From positions 186,001-250,000 of the forward strand of contig JAEPQK010000001.1 in assembly GCA_017640615.1 (NCBI GenBank): a stretch of 64,000 nucleotides of DNA, in the 5' to 3' direction. Position numbers and translations under genes: made by a program. This DNA comes from Rhizobiaceae bacterium. GTDB taxonomy: Bacteria > Pseudomonadota > Alphaproteobacteria > Rhizobiales > Rhizobiaceae. This document shows positions 1 to 8,836 of this stretch, one piece after another (the first letter of the stretch is position 1; every line of letters begins with the position of its first letter). The notes under the pieces were generated by a model, which saw only the letters and a list, made by a program, of their open reading frames with translations, ran no database searches and was not told where the DNA came from.

Positions 1-975
1 ACTGGGTCGATCATTGCCTTCCTAAAACTCAACGGCAATATGTCGGGCAAGCCGATCATTCTGCCGGCGCGTCATCTTGTGAATGCTACACTTGCGATCG
101 GGCTGGTCGTGCTCGTCATTCTCCTTGTGACCACGCAGAGCACGACGATGTTCTGGCTGATCGTGATCGCGGCACTGGTGCTGGGCGTTCTCATCATCAT
201 CCCTATCGGCGGTGCAGACATGCCCGTCGTGGTGTCGATGCTCAACTCTTACTCCGGTTGGGCAGCGGCCGGCATCGGCTTCACGCTCGGCAATCTGGCT
301 CTGATCGTGACCGGTGCGCTGGTCGGTTCGTCGGGCGCGATTCTCTCCTACATCATGTGTAAGGGTATGAACCGCTCCTTCATTTCGGTGATCCTGGGCG
401 GCTTCGGTGGCGAGACGGCAGCTGCCAACGATGACGGCGTGGAGCGCACCGTCAAGCAGGGTTCGGCTGACGACGCGGCCTATCTGATGGCCAATGCCCA
501 GAAGGTAATCATCGTGCCGGGTTATGGCATGGCGGTGGCGCAGGCGCAGCATGCGCTGCGCGAGATGGCCGACAAGCTCAAGGAAGCCGGCGTCGAGGTC
601 AAGTATGCGATCCACCCGGTCGCTGGCCGCATGCCTGGCCACATGAACGTGCTGCTGGCCGAGGCCAATGTACCATACGACGAGGTGTTCGAGCTTGAGG
701 ACATCAACTCGGAATTCGCGCAAGCCGACGTAGCCTATGTGATCGGCGCCAATGACGTGACCAACCCGTCGGCCCGCGACGACAAGTCGTCGCCGATCTA
801 TGGCATGCCCATCCTCGACGTTGACAAGGCGCGCACCTGTCTCTTCGTGAAGCGCTCGCTCGGCTCCGGTTATGCCGGCATCGACAACACGCTGTTCTAT
901 AAGGATGGCACGATGATGCTGCTGGGCGACGCCAAGAAGATGACCGAAGAGATCGTCAAGGCCATGGACCACTGA
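1..975 (+). CDS. pntB: NAD(P) transhydrogenase subunit beta, 3' part
   Basis: Membrane subunit of the proton-translocating transhydrogenase, which uses the proton gradient to move hydride from NADH to NADP+. The gene enters from the left edge already open (first codons read [12 protein letters not shown]), so the start is outside; 324 residues are visible of a family length near 465. Visible parts are several transmembrane helices of domain II and the NADP(H)-binding domain III with the family signature [10 protein letters not shown] at about codons 174-183. The last residues and the stop agree with a complete C-terminus. pntA would be expected just to the left. Identification is firm. Confidence 0.97.
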   Translation, partial: TGSIIAFLKLNGNMSGKPIILPARHLVNATLAIGLVVLVILLVTTQSTTMFWLIVIAALVLGVLIIIPIGGADMPVVVSMLNSYSGWAAAGIGFTLGNLALIVTGALVGSSGAILSYIMCKGMNRSFISVILGGFGGETAAANDDGVERTVKQGSADDAAYLMANAQKVIIVPGYGMAVAQAQHALREMADKLKEAGVEVKYAIHPVAGRMPGHMNVLLAEANVPYDEVFELEDINSEFAQADVAYVIGANDVTNPSARDDKSSPIYGMPILDVDKARTCLFVKRSLGSGYAGIDNTLFYKDGTMMLLGDAKKMTEEIVKAMDH

Positions 976-1000
976 CGCGTCGGTCCTCATTGGAGGAAAA

Positions 1001-1636
1001 ATGCTTCGGTTGACCCTGACAATCCTGCTGTTGTGGGCAGCGCTTCCGGTGGCGCAGGCCAGCGAATGTATGGCCGAGGTGAGGGCACTGTTTTCGAGTA
1101 GCCTCGATCCATTCCAGCGCCCGGCCTATCGCTCGCAACGCACGCATTTCGATGAAGGCGGTGCAAAGAAGTCCGCTTTCCAGAATGTCGTGCAGACGCC
1201 GTTGCGTACGATTTCACTCGTCGAGGGCGGAGCCGCCGCCCTGGTGGTCGATCAAGACACATGGACGGGGCCGACGCTTGACGGTCCTTGGACCTCCGCG
1301 CCTAGTACATTGCCCGACAACCGGCGCGCGGCGATGGAAATGTCGCTTGAGCAGCAGGTTGCCAATCTCTCCGAACCTGCATGCGACGGGGAGGTGGAAG
1401 TCGATGGGCAGCAGCTTCTGAAATACAGCTTCACGACCAAAACCGATCCGAACCCGGATCAGGGAGGGCTGTGGTTTGGCTCCTCCGATACGATCTATAT
1501 AGACCCCGCAACCGGTCAGGTCACGCGCTGGGAGCGGACCGGTTTTACAAGTAGCTTTGCTCCAACACCGACGGCCGAGAGTTCGGTGGAAACGTTCGAA
1601 TATGACGACGCGATAACGGTCGATCCGCCAGCCTGA
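1001..1636 (+). CDS. Secreted protein of unknown function, possibly LolA/LppX-like fold
   Basis: I do not recognise the family. The 211-residue product opens with a clear Sec signal peptide (residues 1-20, hydrophobic LTILLLWAAL core, cleavage after AQA-S). A good Shine-Dalgarno GGAGG lies just upstream of the ATG, and the gene starts 25 bases after pntB, so it may be cotranscribed with it. The C-terminal third, with IYIDPATGQVTRWERTG and ETFEYDD, has the look of the beta-sheet lipid-carrier fold of LolA and mycobacterial LppX/LprG (substrate-sheet strands followed by an acidic strand and Pro-Pro). There is no lipobox. The fold suggestion is inference only. Confidence 0.75.
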   Translation: MLRLTLTILLLWAALPVAQASECMAEVRALFSSSLDPFQRPAYRSQRTHFDEGGAKKSAFQNVVQTPLRTISLVEGGAAALVVDQDTWTGPTLDGPWTSAPSTLPDNRRAAMEMSLEQQVANLSEPACDGEVEVDGQQLLKYSFTTKTDPNPDQGGLWFGSSDTIYIDPATGQVTRWERTGFTSSFAPTPTAESSVETFEYDDAITVDPPA

Positions 1637-1760
1637 TATTGACGGTCGAGCTCAGTCTGCTTCCACGGACTTGCGTTAGCGCGCCAATTGCGAAACCCTT
1701 CTGCTCACTTGCCCCGATGGCGAGAGTGGGGAAAGCGTTCGTGCCGAGCCATACCGTCAA

Positions 1761-3173
1761 ATGACCAGCATCGTCGGCCTGCCGCTTTGGCTTGTCGTGC
1801 TGCTCGTGCTTTTTGCCGCGATCGGCGTTGTCGATCGGGTCTTCGCACCCTCGGTTCGCTGGTTTTTCCGGCGGCGGGTCAATCAGGCGATCGATGAGCT
1901 CAACCAGCGGCTCGATATGCGCATTCGGCCGTTTCGGCTCACGCGGCGGCAAACGCTTGTGGACCGGCTGGTGCACGATCCCGCCGTCATGCAGGCAGTG
2001 GAGGCCGAGGCAAACGATAGCGGCACGCCACGCGCCATCGTGATGCAGCGCGCGGAGCGTTATGCGCGCGAGATCGTGCCGGCGCTCTCGCTGACCACCT
2101 ATTTCGGTTTCGGCATCCGGGCTGCGCGCTGGCTTTCGGAGTTCGTATACCGGGTGCGGCTTGGCTATGTAGACGACGAGGCGCTGAAGCAGATCGACCC
2201 CGAAGCCTCGGTCGTGTTCGTTATGAACCACCGCTCCAACATGGACTATGTGCTCGTCACCTATCTCGCATCGAGCCGTGCGTCACTTTCATATGCGGTG
2301 GGCGAGTGGGCGCGGGTGTGGCTGCTGCAAAGTCTCATCCGCTCCATGGGCGCCTATTTCATTCGCCGCGATTCCGGCGACACGCTCTACCGCAAGGTAC
2401 TTGGCCGCTACGTCGCGATGTCCACGCAGGAGGGCGTGACGCAGGCGGTGTTCCCAGAGGGCGGGCTCACTCATGACGGGCTGATGCGCGAACCGCGGCT
2501 CGGCCTGCTGAGCTACATGGTCGCCGGTTTCGACCCGCGCAAATCCCGCGATATCGTGTTCGTGCCGGTTGGGCTCAACTACGACCGGGTGATCGAGGAC
2601 CGTATTCTCACCGCGAAGGCCGAGAAAGAGGTCAGCGGCCGCGACTATCGCGTGCGCGCCTCCACGCTGATGAGCTTCATTGGCAATCTCATCAAGCTGC
2701 GCTGGCAGGGCCGGCTTTATCGTTTCGGCTATGCCTGTGTGAGCTTCGGCAAACCGATTTCGCTGTCGGCCTGGCGCAAAAGGGCCAAGGTCGATTTCAC
2801 CACGCAGGACCGCGAGCGGCTTTTCGGCGGCGTGCAGCGGCTTGCGGAAGATCTCGTCGGCTCGATCGGCGCCATCGTGCCGGCGCTGCCTGTGGCGCTC
2901 GCCTCGCACGTTTTCCTGCGGGAGGAAGGCCGGTGGATAGGTGAGCTCGAGTTAAAGTCAGAGATATTCGCTTTGATCGAGGCGCTGGAGGCAAAGGGCG
3001 CGCATGTCCACATTCCTCGCGCCGACCGCGACTATGCTGTGAGCACAGGCCTCAGAATGCTGACACTGCGCCATATGGTGGAGGTCAATGAAGACGGCCT
3101 CTACCGCGCCAATGTCGGCGAGAAACTGCTCCTCGGCTACTATTCCAATTCCATCGCGCATCTGACGGCTTAG
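1761..3173 (+). CDS. Glycerol-3-phosphate acyltransferase-like membrane protein (PlsB/PlsC superfamily)
   Basis: Probable acyltransferase of phospholipid synthesis, transferring an acyl chain to glycerol-3-phosphate or a related acceptor at the inner membrane. The catalytic HX4D motif is seen as H157-RSNM-D162, followed by block II GAYFIRR (197-203) and block III FPEGG (231-235), in the order of the LPLAT superfamily. Residues 8-25 form a membrane anchor. At 470 residues it is longer than PlsC (about 250) and shorter than E. coli PlsB (about 800), matching the alphaproteobacterial PlsB-like group. The Shine-Dalgarno before the chosen ATG is weak, so the start is uncertain. Acceptor specificity cannot be read from sequence. 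Confidence 0.85.
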   Translation: MTSIVGLPLWLVVLLVLFAAIGVVDRVFAPSVRWFFRRRVNQAIDELNQRLDMRIRPFRLTRRQTLVDRLVHDPAVMQAVEAEANDSGTPRAIVMQRAERYAREIVPALSLTTYFGFGIRAARWLSEFVYRVRLGYVDDEALKQIDPEASVVFVMNHRSNMDYVLVTYLASSRASLSYAVGEWARVWLLQSLIRSMGAYFIRRDSGDTLYRKVLGRYVAMSTQEGVTQAVFPEGGLTHDGLMREPRLGLLSYMVAGFDPRKSRDIVFVPVGLNYDRVIEDRILTAKAEKEVSGRDYRVRASTLMSFIGNLIKLRWQGRLYRFGYACVSFGKPISLSAWRKRAKVDFTTQDRERLFGGVQRLAEDLVGSIGAIVPALPVALASHVFLREEGRWIGELELKSEIFALIEALEAKGAHVHIPRADRDYAVSTGLRMLTLRHMVEVNEDGLYRANVGEKLLLGYYSNSIAHLTA

Positions 3174-3248
3174 GCTTACGCGATCGCCCAATTGTCGTTG
3201 GGGAAGGTTGGGCTAGGCTGTCTTAGTCCCGGGGCGGAGGTGGGCACT

Positions 3249-4988
3249 ATGGCAGCGACGAAAGCGGCAGGCGGCAAACGCAAAACCGCTACACAGCGCA
3301 AATCCTCAAGCGCCAAAAAATCCGCGGAAGCAAACGGCCGCCAGGCGGTCGTCATAGTGCACGGCATGGGCGAGCAGCGGCCGCTGGAAACCCTGCGTGG
3401 GTTTGTTGAGGCAGTATGGGGCAGCAATCCGACGCCCGGAGATCACCCATCGGATGACGATGTATGGCTGGTTCCCGACAACCGAGCAGGCCTGACCGAA
3501 CTGGCGCGCATCACCACGCGCCATGTCAACGGCATGCGCACCGATTTCTTCGAGCTCTACTGGTCGGACATACTGGTCGGCAACACATTTTCCCAGGTTC
3601 GCGGCTGGGTGCGCGGCCTGTTGTGGCGCTGGCCGCATCAGGTGCCGCGTGAATCGCTCTCCATGTGGGTCGGGCTATGGCTGATCAGTGCAATAGTGCT
3701 CGGACTGACGGCCTATATCGGCTTGACTGTTCCCTGGAGCAAAATCTGGGAATTCGTCGCCGGCGGTCAGCCGCTGCGCAATCTATTGACGGCGACCGCA
3801 AGCGTGGTGCTTTGGGGCACGATCACGCTGTTTCTCTATCAGCGGCTGCGCCGCGACCTGGAGCGACGAGAGGCGGGCGAGCGACCGCTGCGGGGCATCT
3901 GGACGAGCATTTCTCCGGTAGCCGCGTCTGCCAGTATGACCCACTCGGCGGCGATTATCCTCGTCGTGCCTTTGGCCATCGCACTTGCCGCCTATCTCTA
4001 TTTTCCATGGACGCTGTTTGCCGCCTGGAAAACCTATCTGTTTATCGTGGCGGCGGTCGTTGCGTTTGTCCTTGGCGCATGGGTCGTGCCGGTGTTCGGC
4101 GATGTTGCGCGTTATGTGCGCACGTCGCCCGATGCGGTGGCGTCACGCGCCCGCATCCGCGAGCGCGGCGTGGAATTGCTAAGAGCCCTGCACGGGCCGG
4201 CGCCGGGTGATGCTGCTCTTCGATACGATCATGGCGATCTCAGCAAATACGATCGCATCGCAGTCGTGGGGCACAGCCTTGGGTCCATCGTTGCCTATGA
4301 CGTGTTGCGGCTGTTCTGGGAGGAGCGCGGGCCGACGCGCATCAATCCGACCAAGAGCGGCGCGCTTTCGGCGCTCCGTGCGGTGGACGATTTTTGCCGT
4401 GGGGCTCACGATGAGCCCGACGCGCTGGACACCGCGGTTTTTCGCGAATTGCAAGACAAGGCCGCCTCCGCGCTTGCGGCTGCCGAGGATGGCAACTGGC
4501 GGATAACCGATTTCGTCACTCTTGGTTCGCCGCTCACACACGCCGAATTTCTTATTTCGCGCGATCGGCTGGCCTTTGACCAGCGCAAAGCCGAGCGCAT
4601 GTTTCCGACCTGCCCGCCAATGCTGGAATTGGGTGCGCAGCCTTCGTTTCTCTACAACGACCGGAAATATGCGCACCACGCTGCGATGTTCGCTACCACG
4701 CGGTGGACGAACATCTACGACCCGGGCTCTTTCGTTCTTTCCGGCGACTTTGTCAGCGGCCCATGCCGGCCGAATTTCGGGCCGGGCATCGTCGACATTC
4801 CGGTGCGGATTGCGCGGGGCGGCCTCTTCGGCCGGCTGATCACTCACACAGACTATTGGAACATGGATGCCACTGGGCAGGCGAGTGACGCAGACGGCGA
4901 GAAGCTCGGGTTGAAAGACCTGTCAAAATCCGCAAAGGGGCATGTGGCCCTGTTGCGGGCAGCGCTTGGGGTGCGCAAGCAAACCTAG
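3249..4988 (+). CDS. Alpha/beta hydrolase with four inserted membrane segments
   Basis: Probable membrane-embedded serine hydrolase (lipase/esterase-like). The ATG at 3249 is preferred over one 57 bases upstream because GGAGG sits 8 bases before it. In the 579-residue product a Lys/Ala-rich N-terminus is followed by the first hydrolase strand and oxyanion-loop motif VIVHGMG (about 35-41). Four hydrophobic segments then intervene (about 136-161, 179-198, 232-253, 262-284) before the nucleophile elbow GHSLGS with Ser343. A helical membrane module therefore splits the hydrolase fold. Substrate is unknown. It lies 75 bases after the acyltransferase gene and could share its transcript, suggesting lipid metabolism. 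Function beyond hydrolase is not established. Confidence 0.75.
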   Translation: MAATKAAGGKRKTATQRKSSSAKKSAEANGRQAVVIVHGMGEQRPLETLRGFVEAVWGSNPTPGDHPSDDDVWLVPDNRAGLTELARITTRHVNGMRTDFFELYWSDILVGNTFSQVRGWVRGLLWRWPHQVPRESLSMWVGLWLISAIVLGLTAYIGLTVPWSKIWEFVAGGQPLRNLLTATASVVLWGTITLFLYQRLRRDLERREAGERPLRGIWTSISPVAASASMTHSAAIILVVPLAIALAAYLYFPWTLFAAWKTYLFIVAAVVAFVLGAWVVPVFGDVARYVRTSPDAVASRARIRERGVELLRALHGPAPGDAALRYDHGDLSKYDRIAVVGHSLGSIVAYDVLRLFWEERGPTRINPTKSGALSALRAVDDFCRGAHDEPDALDTAVFRELQDKAASALAAAEDGNWRITDFVTLGSPLTHAEFLISRDRLAFDQRKAERMFPTCPPMLELGAQPSFLYNDRKYAHHAAMFATTRWTNIYDPGSFVLSGDFVSGPCRPNFGPGIVDIPVRIARGGLFGRLITHTDYWNMDATGQASDADGEKLGLKDLSKSAKGHVALLRAALGVRKQT

Positions 4989-5000
4989 CCCCACGAGACA

Positions 5001-5034
5001 CGGGCCACGACGGCAAAATGCCAGTCGCGGCCCG
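5001..5034. terminator. Hairpin between convergent genes
   Basis: CGGGCC at 5001-5006 pairs with GGCCCG at 5029-5034, and inner segments CGAC-GGCA and TGCC-GTCG also pair around an AAAA loop. It lies between the stops of the convergent hydrolase and DUF992 genes, the place for a shared terminator. Neither strand has a real U-tract after it, so it may be a 3'-end stabilising hairpin instead. Confidence 0.4.
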
Positions 5035-5063
5035 CGTTTCCGGGAGGATATTGAAAACGGTCG

Positions 5064-5561
5064 TCAGTTTGCAGCGACGAGCTCAAAGCTCGTCACGCCG
5101 AGGGCGACGTTTACCCCGGTCTGACCCTGAATGCTGACCGGCTGCAGAGCGAACGCATCGTCGTCGCCGCCGATGAGTACATTGGCACCGCCGCCAATCA
5201 CGGCCGACGCCTCAGCGCTGGCGCCGAAGTAAGTGCCGGCGAGTGCGGCTGCCGAAAGGTCCGCGCCGGTCGGAGCGAGCACAAGCCACTTCATAACCGT
5301 TTCGCCGGTGACGCCGACATCAAGGCCGAACTTCTTCACCTGACCGACAAACATCTGGTCGGGTCGACCGTCAGCCGGGCTGAAGGTGCAGGTCATGTCC
5401 TTGGAGGACGTGATAATGAGGCCTACGCCGCCTTCGATATTGCACTCCAGAAAGCCGAATTCGGCCCGCTGTTGGCGCTCCACTTTTTCTTCTGCGACAG
5501 CAGCAAACGGAACAGCCGTGGCAGAAAGCGCGGCGAGCGCTGCGACGATGGTCCTACGCAT
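5064..5561 (-). CDS. DUF992 family secreted protein
   Basis: Exported protein of unknown function, a family common in Rhizobiales. The start at 5561 is chosen because AAGGAG lies at proper distance upstream and the N-terminus then reads as a signal peptide (MRRTIVAALAALSATAVPF, cleavage near AVAEE). The 165-residue product has the DUF992 pattern: a Cys in FLECNI, a second in MTCTF, a glycine-rich AGTYFGASAEA stretch and a C-terminal beta strand SIQGQTGVNVALG. The two cysteines may form a disulfide in the periplasm. Nothing in the context suggests a role. Confidence 0.85.
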   Translation of the reverse strand: MRRTIVAALAALSATAVPFAAVAEEKVERQQRAEFGFLECNIEGGVGLIITSSKDMTCTFSPADGRPDQMFVGQVKKFGLDVGVTGETVMKWLVLAPTGADLSAAALAGTYFGASAEASAVIGGGANVLIGGDDDAFALQPVSIQGQTGVNVALGVTSFELVAAN

Positions 5562-5632
5562 GATGATACTCCTTGCGTCTTTATTCCCTTCCGCTGCAAA
5601 ACTCGCGAAAGGGCGCAAGGTTCCAAACTTTA

Positions 5633-6505
5633 TCAGCCGGCGCGCTTGGTGCGTTCCAGACCGTTCTTGGCGAAGGTGTAGTTCGGATCGTATTTCAGCG
5701 CTTCGGCATAGGAACGCGAGGCGCGTTTCAGGTCGCCGCGCTTTTCCAGAAGGGCGGCCTGCATGGCCCAGCCCTCAGGGTCAGTCTTGTCGAGCTTGAT
5801 AGCGGTGTTGAAGTCGGCGGCGGCGTTTTCGTCGTCACCGATCGCCATATAGGAGACGCCGCGGCCATTGTAGCCATAAGGCGCCTGCGGGGCGAGCGAG
5901 ATCGAGGTCGCGAAATCCTCAATCGCAAAGTTGTGCTGGCCGCCCGCCTGATAGAGGAGGCCGCGACGGTAGTAGGCGCGCGGATCGGTCGTATCGAGCT
6001 CGATCGCGCGCTGGAAATCGTTGAACGCTTCCTGACGGCGGCCGCCGAGGCGGTAGACTTCGCCACGGCCGATCAGCGCGACGTCGTAGCTCGGGTTGAT
6101 CTGCAGCGCGCGGCTGTAATCCTGCACGGCCTTGCCGCCCTCGTTGATGTCGGAATAGACGTGGGCGCGGTTTGCGTATGCCTGATAAAGCCTCGGGTTC
6201 AGCGCCAGCGCCTGATCGAAATCGGCGATTGCCTGCTCGAACTGGCCGGCGCGCGCATGGGCGGAGCCGCGTACATTATAGGCGTTGGCATCGCGTGGGT
6301 TGCGCGCAATCACGGCCGAGAGCGAGGCGATGTTCTGTTCCGACCCCTGCTCGGCCTCGATGCGGCTCATGTCGATGGTCGGGCCGGTCGACTGACAGCC
6401 GGCAAGAACGAGGGCGCCAAGGAGGGCGAAACCCGCAAGCCGGGTGCTGGCGATTTTGTGACGCGGCCGGAGCGTTACGCTCGGCCCGGTTGTCGAATTC
6501 GCCAT
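5633..6505 (-). CDS. TPR-repeat lipoprotein
   Basis: Protein-protein interaction scaffold, probably anchored in the membrane by a lipid. With the start at 6505 (GAGGGG upstream) the product is 290 residues: a short polar leader, a hydrophobic stretch and the lipobox LVLAGC-QS. At least five tandem tetratricopeptide units follow, recognisable by repeated W/N-x-x-G/L-Y-A and final Pro residues spaced about 34 apart (for example NAYNVRGSAHARAGQFEQAI). It resembles NlpI-like or Sel1/TPR lipoproteins of alphaproteobacteria. A more upstream ATG at 6526 has a poor ribosome site. It follows rpsU on the same strand but is separated from it by a terminator. Confidence 0.85.
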   Translation of the reverse strand: MANSTTGPSVTLRPRHKIASTRLAGFALLGALVLAGCQSTGPTIDMSRIEAEQGSEQNIASLSAVIARNPRDANAYNVRGSAHARAGQFEQAIADFDQALALNPRLYQAYANRAHVYSDINEGGKAVQDYSRALQINPSYDVALIGRGEVYRLGGRRQEAFNDFQRAIELDTTDPRAYYRRGLLYQAGGQHNFAIEDFATSISLAPQAPYGYNGRGVSYMAIGDDENAAADFNTAIKLDKTDPEGWAMQAALLEKRGDLKRASRSYAEALKYDPNYTFAKNGLERTKRAG

Positions 6506-6574
6506 GTTGTTGGAGCCCCTCGTCATTTTTCGGCCAGCCTCGTCAGCCTTTTTGCATGTCTGCCGCAGGCAATC

Positions 6575-6607
6575 AAAAAGGCGGGTAACGGCAATCACCG
6601 TCCCGCC
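6575..6607 (-). terminator. Rho-independent terminator of rpsU
   Basis: Read on the minus strand: GGCGGG, then ACGG, a short loop, CCGT, a two-base bulge, CCCGCC, then five T. The outer stem is 6 bp and the inner stem 4 bp. It begins about 40 bases after the rpsU stop and precedes the TPR lipoprotein start, so it should separate the two transcripts. Confidence 0.8.
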
Positions 6608-6647
6608 TTCGATTCATAACTGCCGAAAAGGACAAAATATAGGCGCT

Positions 6648-6878
6648 TTAGCGCGCCGCAGCGCGTCCACCGCCAACCAGTCCTTCCCGCTGAGCGCGCT
6701 TGCGAGCAAGCTTGCGGGCGCGGCGCACGGCTTCCGCCTTTTCACGGGCGCGCTTTTCGGAGGGCTTTTCGTAGTGTCCGCGCATCTTCATCTCGCGGAA
6801 AATGCCCTCGCGCTGCATCTTCTTCTTCAGCGCGCGGAGCGCCTGGTCGACATTGTTGTCGCGAACGAGTACCTGCAC
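6648..6878 (-). CDS. rpsU: 30S ribosomal protein S21
   Basis: Small-subunit ribosomal protein that helps base-pairing of initiator regions with 16S rRNA. The 76-residue product starts with GTG at 6878, giving the family N-terminus (M)[19 protein letters not shown], with AGGA nine bases upstream; a longer ATG reading would add 30 unrelated residues. The body has the typical [20 protein letters not shown] block and a C-terminal Arg/Lys-rich helix, with the rhizobial tail QREGLVGG. A terminator follows. Start codon choice is well supported by family knowledge. Confidence 0.96.
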   Translation of the reverse strand: MQVLVRDNNVDQALRALKKKMQREGIFREMKMRGHYEKPSEKRAREKAEAVRRARKLARKRAQREGLVGGGRAAAR

Positions 6879-7023
6879 CAGTGTTTTCCTGTCCAAAGGG
6901 CAGGTGCTGCGACCTGCCATAGCCAAACGCTTCCGCCACGTCACCGCAGCAAATTGCGGCGGGTCCATAGCAGAAGCGCCAGACCTTGTCGAGCAGAAAG
7001 CGTAAAGCGCGGAGTTCTGCCGT

Positions 7024-7392
7024 TTAGCGCCCGATAAGCCAGATGATGCGCTCGACCGAAATCGCGTAGTGCAGTGCGGTCAAAACCGCGAGTGCGATGC
7101 CGGCCTCACGATAGCCCGAGAGCACAAGTGCGAAGGCTCCGCCAAACAGGATAATCAGCTCCAGCACAAGCCGGATAAAACCGGTCACCGGCACGGGTGC
7201 GCCTCCCGAGCGGCTCGGGTCGTCCGGTACCGCGAAGGTGCCCCAGAGAGCGATCGCTACCAACGGGAGGGCAATCGCGACAACCCAGTGCCAAGGGGCG
7301 GGCGTTAGCCGCCATCCGGCGACGGCGAAACCGGCGACTGCCGTGAGTTCCAGCGCAAAGCGCAGTGCCAGGTTCCACCAAGCATAGGCCAT
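7024..7392 (-). CDS. YrdB-like small membrane protein (DUF2568)
   Basis: Four-helix integral membrane protein of unknown function. The 122 residues contain hydrophobic segments at about 8-28, 33-52, 75-95 and 98-118. The motif [15 protein letters not shown] in the loop after helix 2, and the ending [13 protein letters not shown], match the YrdB/DUF2568 family as I remember it. No neighbour on the same strand suggests a partner; it is divergent from the sarcosine oxidase operon. Confidence 0.8.
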   Translation of the reverse strand: MAYAWWNLALRFALELTAVAGFAVAGWRLTPAPWHWVVAIALPLVAIALWGTFAVPDDPSRSGGAPVPVTGFIRLVLELIILFGGAFALVLSGYREAGIALAVLTALHYAISVERIIWLIGR

Positions 7393-7450
7393 CGATCAGT
7401 CTCCCACCGTTCAGCAAACATGTATGTGGTCAGCGCGACAAGAGTGGCCA

Positions 7451-7480
7451 CGTCGCAATCTGCCAAATGCCGTCGCAATC
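7451..7480. promoter_or_regulatory. Direct repeat upstream of the sox operon
   Basis: The ten-base word CGTCGCAATC occurs at 7451-7460 and again at 7471-7480, so half-sites face the same way two helical turns apart. That geometry is usual for AraC-family activators, which control sarcosine and glycine-betaine genes in other proteobacteria. It lies 91 bases before soxB. The regulator is not in this window and the assignment is inference. Confidence 0.4.
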
Positions 7481-7570
7481 AGTGCAAGACTGGCCGACGC
7501 ACTTGGCTAGTGGTAGGCAGATTTGCCGGCGCCCTGACGTGCCGTGCAGAACGCGAAATGAAGGTCTGGT

Positions 7571-8824
7571 ATGCGTCGTTTTTCAGCATTTGCGATCGCC
7601 CGGGAGGCACTGCGTGGTCACAAGGGCTGGGGCGAGCAATGGGCCTCGCCCGAGCCGAAGGCCGAATATGACGTGGTTATTGTCGGTGCCGGCGGCCATG
7701 GTCTAGGAGCGGCCTATTACCTTGCGGCAGAGCACGGCATTACCAATGTCGCCGTGGTCGAGAAGGGCTGGCTTGGCGGTGGCAATACCGGCCGCAACAC
7801 GACGATCATTCGCTCCAATTATCTCTATGATGAGTCCGCCGGCATCTATAACCACTCGTTGAACTTGTGGAACGGGCTCAGCCAGGAGCTCAATTACAAT
7901 GTCATGTATTCGGCGCGCGGCGTGATGATGCTGGCGCATAACGAACATGACAGGCAGTCCTTCCAGCGCCATGTGCACGCCAACCGGCTGAACGGTGTCG
8001 ACAATCAGTGGCTGACGCCGGAGCAGGCGAAGGATTTCTGTCCGCCGCTCAATATATCGCGCGAAGCGCGCTACCCGGTCGTTGGAGCGGCGTTGCAGCG
8101 GCGCGGCGGCGTCGCCCGTCATGATGCCGTGGCCTGGGGTTATGCGCGGGGCGCTTCCGACCGGGGTGTTCACATCATTCAGAATTGCGAAGTGATCGGG
8201 ATTCGTCGTGCACCGCAGGGGCATGTGACGGGCGTGGAAACCTCGCGCGGGTTCATCGGCGCCAAGAAGATCGGTGTCGTTGCGGCCGGGCACTCTTCCG
8301 TGCTCATGCAGATGGCCGGTGTGAAGGTACCGCTTGAAAGTTATCCGCTTCAGGCGCTGGTGTCGGAGCCGGTGAAGCCGGTGTTTCCCTGCGTGGTCAT
8401 GTCGAACACCGTGCACGCCTATATTTCGCAGTCGGACAAGGGCGAACTGGTCATCGGAGCCGGCACGGACCAGTACAACTCCTATTCGCAGACAGGCGGC
8501 GTGCACATTCTCACGCACACGCTTGAAGCGATCTGCGAGATGTTCCCGATCTTCACGCGCATGAAGATGCTGCGCTCATGGGGCGGCATCGTGGATGTGA
8601 CGCCAGACCGTTCCCCCATCCTGGCCAAGACCCCGGTGCCGGGGCTCTACGTCAATTGTGGCTGGGGCACGGGCGGCTTCAAGGCAACGCCGGGTTCCGC
8701 GCATGTGTTTGCGCACACTATTGCGCGGGACGAACCGCATCCGATCAATGCGCCTTTCACGCTGGAGCGCTTCCGCACCGGGCGGCTGATCGACGAGGCG
8801 GCGGCTGCCGCCGTCGCGCACTAG
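7571..8824 (+). CDS. soxB: Sarcosine oxidase subunit beta
   Basis: Catalytic flavoprotein subunit of heterotetrameric sarcosine oxidase, which oxidatively demethylates sarcosine to glycine and passes the one-carbon unit to tetrahydrofolate. The FAD site GAGGHG is at residues 39-44, followed by the family motif [15 protein letters not shown] (about 70-84). RHDAVAWG around His184 corresponds to the histidine that covalently binds FMN in characterised enzymes. Length 417 is normal. First gene of an operon soxB-soxD-soxA-soxG with 12-base, then overlapping, junctions. It resembles the DAO superfamily generally, but the four-gene order settles the name. Confidence 0.96.
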   Translation: MRRFSAFAIAREALRGHKGWGEQWASPEPKAEYDVVIVGAGGHGLGAAYYLAAEHGITNVAVVEKGWLGGGNTGRNTTIIRSNYLYDESAGIYNHSLNLWNGLSQELNYNVMYSARGVMMLAHNEHDRQSFQRHVHANRLNGVDNQWLTPEQAKDFCPPLNISREARYPVVGAALQRRGGVARHDAVAWGYARGASDRGVHIIQNCEVIGIRRAPQGHVTGVETSRGFIGAKKIGVVAAGHSSVLMQMAGVKVPLESYPLQALVSEPVKPVFPCVVMSNTVHAYISQSDKGELVIGAGTDQYNSYSQTGGVHILTHTLEAICEMFPIFTRMKMLRSWGGIVDVTPDRSPILAKTPVPGLYVNCGWGTGGFKATPGSAHVFAHTIARDEPHPINAPFTLERFRTGRLIDEAAAAAVAH

Positions 8825-8836
8825 AGGTCGCAAGAA

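Noticed and set aside
22..990. 322-codon minus-strand frame opposite pntB
   Set aside because: pntB is unmistakable on the plus strand; the frame is Arg/His-rich, as expected for the antisense of a GC-rich gene.
5573..6619. 348-codon plus-strand frame opposite the TPR lipoprotein
   Set aside because: The minus strand has a lipobox and regular TPR spacing, and an rpsU terminator lies within the frame's end.
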